NCBI GenBank assembly: GCA_018814245.1
Contig: JAHIZN010000086.1
Coordinates: 1 to 6,969, forward strand
DNA length: 6,969 nt
Source: a bacterium
GTDB taxonomy: Bacteria; UBA9089; CG2-30-40-21
Reading direction: 5' to 3'
Shown: positions 3,771 through 6,969 of the stretch, one piece after another
Layout of the letters: every line of letters starts with the position of its first letter
Position numbering within the stretch: position 1 is the first letter of the stretch
Made by a program: the position numbers and the translations under genes
The notes under the pieces: model-generated
Seen by the model: the letters and a program-made list of their open reading frames with translations, nothing else
What the model was told of the DNA's origin: nothing
The model's database searches: none

Positions 3771-5219
3771 ATGCGTGAAGAATGCGGAATATTTGGAATA
3801 TGGGGACATGAAAATGAGAGAGCCTCTCTGGCAGAGGGAGCCCCTCTGGCAAATGGAAACTCTTTGGCAGAGGCGGCAGCATCCCTGTCAGCAGCAAGAT
3901 TAGCCTATCTTGGATTATTTGCCCTTCAGCATCGTGGACAGGAGAGTGCCGGGATAACCTATCTTCAGGAAGGCAGGCTGAAAACCATTAAGGGCATGGG
4001 TCTTGTTTCAGAGGTTTTTTTAACCCAAAATCTTGAGGCTGTCTCTGGCACAGCGGCCATTGGGCATGTGCGATATTCTACCACAGGCTCGTCTGTATTG
4101 GAAAATGCTCAGCCAATTAGCGTTACCTATGCAGGGGGACAGCTTGCTGCTGCTCATAATGGAAATCTGGTAAATGCCGATACGCTTCGGGAAATGTTGG
4201 AGAAGCAAGGATCTGCCTTTCAAACAACATCTGATAGTGAGGTTATTATCCAGCTTATTGTTTCCCATGCTGCCTCTTGTGATTTGCATCAAGGAATCAT
4301 CAAAGCCATGTCTTTTATTAAGGGTGCTTATGCCCTTATTCTCATGACAACCAATGAATTGATTGGCATAAGGGATGAGTTTGGTTTCAGACCGCTGTGC
4401 ATAGGAAGGCTGAACGACAGCTTTGTGCTTGCCTCAGAAAGCTGTGCCCTGGATATTATTGGTGCAGAATATGTAAGAGAGGTAGAGCCAGGGGAGATGG
4501 TTATTATTAATCATTCTGGAATAACATCGCAAAAGCCTGCGAATCAGCCAGCGGAATATAGGCAATGTATCTTTGAACACATCTATTTTGCCAGACCAGA
4601 CAGCAAGGTATTTGGCAGAAGCGTATACAATGTCCGCAAGCAAAGCGGCAGGCAATTAGCCAAGGAATCCCCTGTTTTGGCAGACATGATTGTCCCTATC
4701 CCGGATTCAGGGGTGCCTGCAGCCTTGGGGTATGCAGAGGGATGCGGGATTAAGTATGAGCTTGGGTTAATCAGAAATCACTATGTGGGACGAACATTTA
4801 TCAATCCAAAGCAATCTATCAGGGAGCTTGGGGTTTCCATAAAATTGAACCCTGTAAAAGATATTATTGCAGGTAATCGAGTGGTTTTGGTGGATGATTC
4901 TATTGTTCGGGGTACTACCTGTAAAAAGATAATAAAAATGATTCGGGATGCCGGGGCAAGCGAGGTGCATTTAAGAATAAGCTCCCCGCCAATCAAGCAT
5001 TCATGCTTCTATGGTGTGGATACGCCAGACCCTGCAGAATTGATTGCTGCCACCCATAGCCTTGAGGAGATCAGAGATTTTATTGGGGTAGACAGCCTTG
5101 CCTATTTGAGCCTTGAGGGGCTTTTATCTGCTGCTTCATCTGCCAGAGGTGCTGCCTTATCTGTGGAAAATAATGAGTTTTGTGCAGCGTGCTTTGATGG
5201 GGAATATCCAATCAGGTAG
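3771..5219 (+). CDS. purF: Amidophosphoribosyltransferase, glutamine PRPP amidotransferase
   Basis: A 482-residue PurF, which catalyses the first committed step of purine synthesis: PRPP plus glutamine to phosphoribosylamine. The N-terminal Ntn glutaminase begins with C5 (Met-Arg-Glu-Glu|Cys-Gly-Ile-Phe-Gly), so a four-residue propeptide must be removed to free the nucleophile. Also seen are Q-H-R-G-Q-E-S (53-59), the R101 region, H-N-G-N-L (129-133) and S-D-S-E (154-157). The phosphoribosyltransferase domain has the PRPP loop V-V-L-V-D-D-S-I-V-R-G-T-T (371-383). C266, C412, C471 and C474 match the four 4Fe-4S ligands of the Bacillus-type enzyme, so an oxygen-sensitive cluster is expected. 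Two oddities stand out. About 25 extra residues (17-41), made of Ala-Ser-Leu-Ala-Glu-Gly-like hexads, lie between the first strand and A42-R-L-A-Y-L-G. A smaller Ser/Ala-rich addition (about 453-465) precedes the CxxC ligands. No other pur gene is adjacent. The start has only a weak GAGATGG leader (3754-3760). Confidence 0.96.
   Translation: MREECGIFGIWGHENERASLAEGAPLANGNSLAEAAASLSAARLAYLGLFALQHRGQESAGITYLQEGRLKTIKGMGLVSEVFLTQNLEAVSGTAAIGHVRYSTTGSSVLENAQPISVTYAGGQLAAAHNGNLVNADTLREMLEKQGSAFQTTSDSEVIIQLIVSHAASCDLHQGIIKAMSFIKGAYALILMTTNELIGIRDEFGFRPLCIGRLNDSFVLASESCALDIIGAEYVREVEPGEMVIINHSGITSQKPANQPAEYRQCIFEHIYFARPDSKVFGRSVYNVRKQSGRQLAKESPVLADMIVPIPDSGVPAALGYAEGCGIKYELGLIRNHYVGRTFINPKQSIRELGVSIKLNPVKDIIAGNRVVLVDDSIVRGTTCKKIIKMIRDAGASEVHLRISSPPIKHSCFYGVDTPDPAELIAATHSLEEIRDFIGVDSLAYLSLEGLLSAASSARGAALSVENNEFCAACFDGEYPIR
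3818..3892 (+). repeat. In-frame 18 bp tandem array inserted in purF
   Basis: Four units start at 3818, 3836, 3854 and 3875, with one 3-base offset before the last. They match GGCAGCACCTCTGGCAGA at about 14, 15, 11 and 14 of 18 bases. They encode ASLAEG, APLANG, NSLAEA and AASLSA. The 75 bases equal 25 codons. Removing them joins His-Glu-Asn-Glu to Ala-Arg-Leu-Ala-Tyr-Leu-Gly, the usual continuity of PurF N-termini. Confidence 0.8.
5139..5156 (-). repeat. Reverse-orientation 18 bp unit in purF 3' end
   Basis: TCTGCCAGAGGTGCTGCC is the exact reverse complement of GGCAGCACCTCTGGCAGA. It encodes the Ser-Ala-Arg-Gly-Ala-Ala segment just before the last two Fe-S cysteines. The same unit family is therefore translated in opposite orientations at the two ends of one gene. 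Confidence 0.75.
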
Positions 5220-5237
5220 CAAGAAGAACGGAGGATG

Positions 5238-5265
5238 GAATACAGAATACAGAATACAGAATACA
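5238..5265 (+). repeat. 4 x 7 bp tandem repeat GAATACA
   Basis: Four perfect consecutive copies of GAATACA, followed by GACG, begin 19 bases after the purF stop. Heptamer arrays of this kind are typical slippage-prone intergenic repeats, and copy number is likely variable. Confidence 0.9.
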
Positions 5266-5282
5266 GACGACTACCACAAGAA

Positions 5283-5370
5283 GGTAGCACCTCTGGCAGG
5301 TCGCAGCTACAAGTTTCCCATGAATAGCTGTAGCTGCAGGGTGACAGGGGTGCTACCCCCTTGTCCCTGC
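5283..5370. repeat. Nested palindromes with alternative pairing after purF
   Basis: The outer stem GGTAGCACC (5283-5291) pairs perfectly with GGTGCTACC (5349-5357), and inside it GCAGCTACA (5303-5311) pairs with TGTAGCTGC (5329-5337). A competing GC-rich hairpin pairs 5336-5351 with 5355-5370 imperfectly, using part of both earlier stems. The left arm overlaps an 18 bp unit copy (AGCACCTCTGGCAG, 5286-5299). No T-run follows, so terminator function is uncertain. It could equally be a MITE-like palindrome. Confidence 0.65.
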
Positions 5371-5408
5371 TCTAACCATTCTTATGCCTGAATAGTTACA
5401 AAAATATC

Positions 5409-5437
5409 TTGACAAATTTTAAAAATTGAGGTAAACT
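5409..5437 (+). promoter_or_regulatory. Sigma-70-type promoter for the tRNA pair
   Basis: A perfect TTGACA (5409-5414), a 17-base spacer and TAAACT (5432-5437, 4 of 6 to TATAAT). The expected start near 5444 lies about 10 bases before the mature 5' end of tRNA-Gln, leaving a short leader for RNase P. Confidence 0.75.
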
Positions 5438-5453
5438 GTAGTGTATTAATTGT

Positions 5454-5527
5454 TGGGGAGTCGTCTAATGGTAGGACGCAAGCCTCTGGAGCTTGTTGTG
5501 AGGGTTCAAATCCTTCCTCCCCAGCCA
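5454..5527 (+). tRNA. tRNA-Gln(CTG)
   Basis: A complete cloverleaf. The acceptor stem is TGGGGAG/CTCCCCA (5454-5460 with 5517-5523), then discriminator G and encoded CCA (5525-5527). The anticodon stem CAAGC/GCTTG (5479-5483, 5491-5495) holds the loop CTCTGGA with anticodon CTG at 5486-5488, reading CAG. The T arm has loop TTCAAAT. The weak first pair (T-A) and the G discriminator are glutamine identity features. It is probably co-transcribed with tRNA-Glu 6 bases downstream. Confidence 0.95.
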
Positions 5528-5533
5528 GAATGC

Positions 5534-5608
5534 GGCGCTATCGTCTAGGGGTCAGGATACATGGTTCTCAGCCATGGGACCGGGGTTCAAATCCCCGTAG
5601 CGCTACCA
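5534..5608 (+). tRNA. tRNA-Glu(CTC)
   Basis: A complete cloverleaf. The acceptor stem is GGCGCTA/TAGCGCT (5534-5540 with 5598-5604) with a G-U first pair, then discriminator A and encoded CCA (5606-5608). The anticodon stem CATGG/CCATG (5560-5564, 5572-5576) holds the loop TTCTCAG with anticodon CTC at 5567-5569, reading GAG. The T stem CGGGG/CCCCG is perfect. The D arm TCGTCTAGGGG is typical of Glu tRNAs. Confidence 0.95.
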
Positions 5609-5612
5609 CATT

Positions 5613-5699
5613 GCAAGTAAATTATGAATGGAAGGAGAGAGAAAACATATCTGTTGTATTCCTTCATTTTTAATTCATAATTCATAATTTTTAATTTGC
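5613..5699. repeat. AT-rich inverted repeat between tRNA-Glu and the solenoid gene
   Basis: The left arm 5613-5636 (GCAAGTAAATTATGAAT then GGAAGGA) is the imperfect reverse complement of 5660-5699, which contains an internal AATTCATAATTCATAATT duplication and ends ATTTGC. It starts 5 bases after the tRNA CCA and ends next to the ribosome binding site of the following gene. It could end the tRNA transcript, but it is AT-rich and looks like a repeat element. Confidence 0.65.
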
Positions 5700-5717
5700 T
5701 TGAAGGGGTGTATATTT

Positions 5718-6737
5718 ATGCCTGTTTTTTCTCCTTCCTTATCTGTTGGTGGAACAGAAATACCAAGATTAAAAAAAGTCCTTCGAAAGCTTCAACTTGG
5801 AAGTGCAGAGGAAGCTATCGTAGCTACTGGATTTTTAATTAAAGAGCTTTCCAAGCAACCAGTTACCCCTGAGGTTCAGGAGGTAATGAAACAGCTTATC
5901 AACAGGTTGATTCGGGATTCTCACAGCATGTGTTCCAGTGTGAGGGAAAGATCTATCAGAGAGCTTGGAAAACTGATAAATGAATTGGTAAAGTCCAAGG
6001 ATCTGGAAGGGCTAAGATATGTAACACGGTCAAGCACATCCCCTGAGACCAGAAATCGTGCCCTGAAAGAATTGGTGAGATTTGAAGACCTTAAGGGATT
6101 ACGATATATTTCTCAATGGGGTAGATATCGGGAGATAAGAAACAGGTCTGTTGATGAACTTGCCAAGTTTAAGGATATTGAGGGGTTAAGATATGTAGCC
6201 CAGTGGAATATGTATAAGGATACAGCTGGTCGGGCTATAAAGGAATTGGAGAATTTAATAGAACGATTGGTAAGGTTTAAGGATCGGGATGGATTAAAAT
6301 GTCTTATCAACTGTAGTCGCAATAAAGATGCAAAACAAAAGGCTATTGAAGGGTTAGAAAAATTGCTTGATGATCTGATTCGGGCAAAGGATATTGATTC
6401 ATTAAGATATGTTGCCGGACTTGGAACAAATAGGAACAGACGAGCTCGAGCAGTAGAAGAGATACGGGATGTAAAAAGTCTTAAATATATAGTTAGATGT
6501 ACAAAAAATGTTTTTCGGGATACATGTTTAAAGGCAGTTGAAGAGCTTGGGAAATTTGTTGAAGACATAGTCAAGACCAAGGATCGGGAATCATTAGAAT
6601 ATCTGGCTGAATTTAGTACAGATGAGATTGTCTGGAAACGAGCCATAGAAGAATTGCACAGGATTAGAGAGGTAAGCCACGATGATAAGGTAGCCGAATC
6701 CCTTCAAAAGATATTACTCCCCAGGGGAACAACATAA
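5718..6737 (+). CDS. HEAT-like alpha-solenoid repeat protein, function unknown
   Basis: A 339-residue, highly charged (Lys/Arg/Glu/Asp) protein with no signal peptide or membrane span. ATG 5718 is chosen because GAAGGGGTG (5702-5710) lies 8 bases upstream. The TTG at 5700 would overlap that site. From about residue 70 to 330 it consists of degenerate helical repeats with the pattern RxRAIxELxxLIxxLVxxKD followed by xxGLRYVxxxS. Long units are about 36 residues and short ones 28-29. The order is long, short, short, long, long, short, long, then a diverged end unit. Short units lack about 7 residues, i.e. two turns of the first helix. This resembles HEAT/ARM-type solenoids that act as protein-binding scaffolds. 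No catalytic motif is seen. The first 65 residues are helical but do not fit the repeat. The gene stands alone after the tRNAs, so context gives no partner. Helical-repeat class is confident. Function and exact family are not. Confidence 0.8.
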   Translation: MPVFSPSLSVGGTEIPRLKKVLRKLQLGSAEEAIVATGFLIKELSKQPVTPEVQEVMKQLINRLIRDSHSMCSSVRERSIRELGKLINELVKSKDLEGLRYVTRSSTSPETRNRALKELVRFEDLKGLRYISQWGRYREIRNRSVDELAKFKDIEGLRYVAQWNMYKDTAGRAIKELENLIERLVRFKDRDGLKCLINCSRNKDAKQKAIEGLEKLLDDLIRAKDIDSLRYVAGLGTNRNRRARAVEEIRDVKSLKYIVRCTKNVFRDTCLKAVEELGKFVEDIVKTKDRESLEYLAEFSTDEIVWKRAIEELHRIREVSHDDKVAESLQKILLPRGTT

Positions 6738-6931
6738 GTCTGCGACTCAACATTCTATGTTGGTTATTGCAATATCCAAGTGTAAATTGTTGGGTAAGAT
6801 TTCAGCCATCAGCTTTCAGCATTCAGATAGAAATGCAAAAATGTGGGATTCGCTTTTTCTCGATTTTCGAGGCAGCCCCCTTACAGACTGTGTGAAAACT
6901 CATGATTTGGGCATCAATGCCACGACAGATT
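6738..6931. other. Non-coding region after the solenoid gene
   Basis: No gene is seen. A perfect 6 bp hairpin CAACAT-TCT-ATGTTG (6748-6762) lies 10 bases after the stop and could stall transcription, but it lacks a T-run. TATTGCAATA (6765-6774) repeats the core of the 1004-1031 palindrome. TCAGC-type words recur at 6802-6825. Short inverted pairs CTCGA/TCGAG (6859-6871) and GGCAT/ATGCC (about 6909-6920) are present. Confidence 0.5.
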
Positions 6932-6965
6932 AACGAGAAGAGAAAGAATCACAAAGGGTGTAAAT
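6932..6965 (+). repeat. GTGTAAA repeat family, copy 5 (long form)
   Basis: AACGAGAAGAGAAAGAATC is followed by ACAAAGGGTGTAAAT. It is the reference against which the interrupted copy at 2092-2143 can be aligned. The window ends 4 bases later, so the family may continue beyond it. Confidence 0.65.
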
Positions 6966-6969
6966 ATCG

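Larger units (their letters stand above)
5220..5408. other. Non-coding spacer between purF and tRNA promoter
   Basis: A plus-strand open frame continues through here, but only as a shadow frame of the purF end. The spacer contains a 7 bp tandem repeat, another copy of the 18 bp unit and a nested palindrome (detailed separately). A hairpin in this region could end the purF transcript. Confidence 0.6.

Noticed and set aside
5113..5391. Plus-strand 92-residue frame overlapping the purF end
   Set aside because: It is out of frame with purF over half its length and then runs through tandem repeats and palindromes. No protein features are seen.
5700..5717. TTG 5700 as start of the solenoid protein
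   Set aside because: The ribosome binding site GAAGGGGTG (5702-5710) would fall inside the coding region. ATG 5718 is ideally spaced from it.
6113..6646. Minus-strand 177-residue frame
   Set aside because: It is antisense to the solenoid gene, with a Ser/Arg/Phe-rich composition expected from reading Lys/Glu/Leu codons backwards, and no ribosome binding site.
6881..6920. Possible insertion-sequence end (CAGACTGTGTGAAAACTC)
   Set aside because: The string feels like a transposon terminus, but no matching inverted end, transposase frame or target duplication exists in the window, so I cannot support it.

Overview
The window is a piece of bacterial chromosome. It holds five protein genes, all on the + strand, and two adjacent tRNA genes. 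The intergenic DNA is unusually rich in short repeats and palindromes. Base composition is moderate to low in G+C. A ferredoxin-fused electron-transfer flavoprotein alpha subunit of the kind known from anaerobes, a PurF that keeps its four 4Fe-4S cysteines, a secreted TPM-domain protein and tRNAs with encoded CCA together suggest an anaerobic bacterium, plausibly an uncultivated lineage. I cannot name the phylum from this sequence.

Layout. Positions 213-1819 form a two-gene operon with overlapping stop and start codons: a nucleotidyltransferase-fold protein whose two motif aspartates read as asparagines, then an exported, membrane-anchored TPM (YgcG-like) protein with a glycine-rich tail. Positions 1820-2394 are non-coding and packed with repeats: four copies of a 25-30 bp family, plus a 125 bp inverted-repeat structure. 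A near-consensus sigma-70-type promoter (2395-2423) then drives the ferredoxin-EtfA gene (2455-3636), with no etfB next to it in the window. A hairpin built of ACACAAAG-type repeats separates it from purF (3771-5219), the first enzyme of purine synthesis. After another repeat-rich stretch, a good promoter (5409-5437) precedes tRNA-Gln(CTG) and tRNA-Glu(CTC). An AT-rich inverted repeat follows, then a 339-residue all-helical repeat (HEAT-like) protein of unknown function (5718-6737). The last 230 bases are again repeats.

The genes do not form one pathway. Only the first two look co-transcribed as a functional unit. The most interesting signal is an 18 bp unit close to GGCAGCACCTCTGGCAGA. It occurs as a four-unit in-frame array that adds about 25 residues to the PurF glutaminase domain. 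It also occurs as a reverse-orientation copy in the PurF C-terminus, as a copy in the linker of the TPM protein, as a free copy after purF, and as a copy apparently inserted inside a member of a second repeat family. This looks like a small coding-compatible repeat that spreads or expands through both genes and spacers, comparable in concept to the palindromic elements found inside Rickettsia genes. That interpretation is inference. The repeat copies and positions are directly visible.
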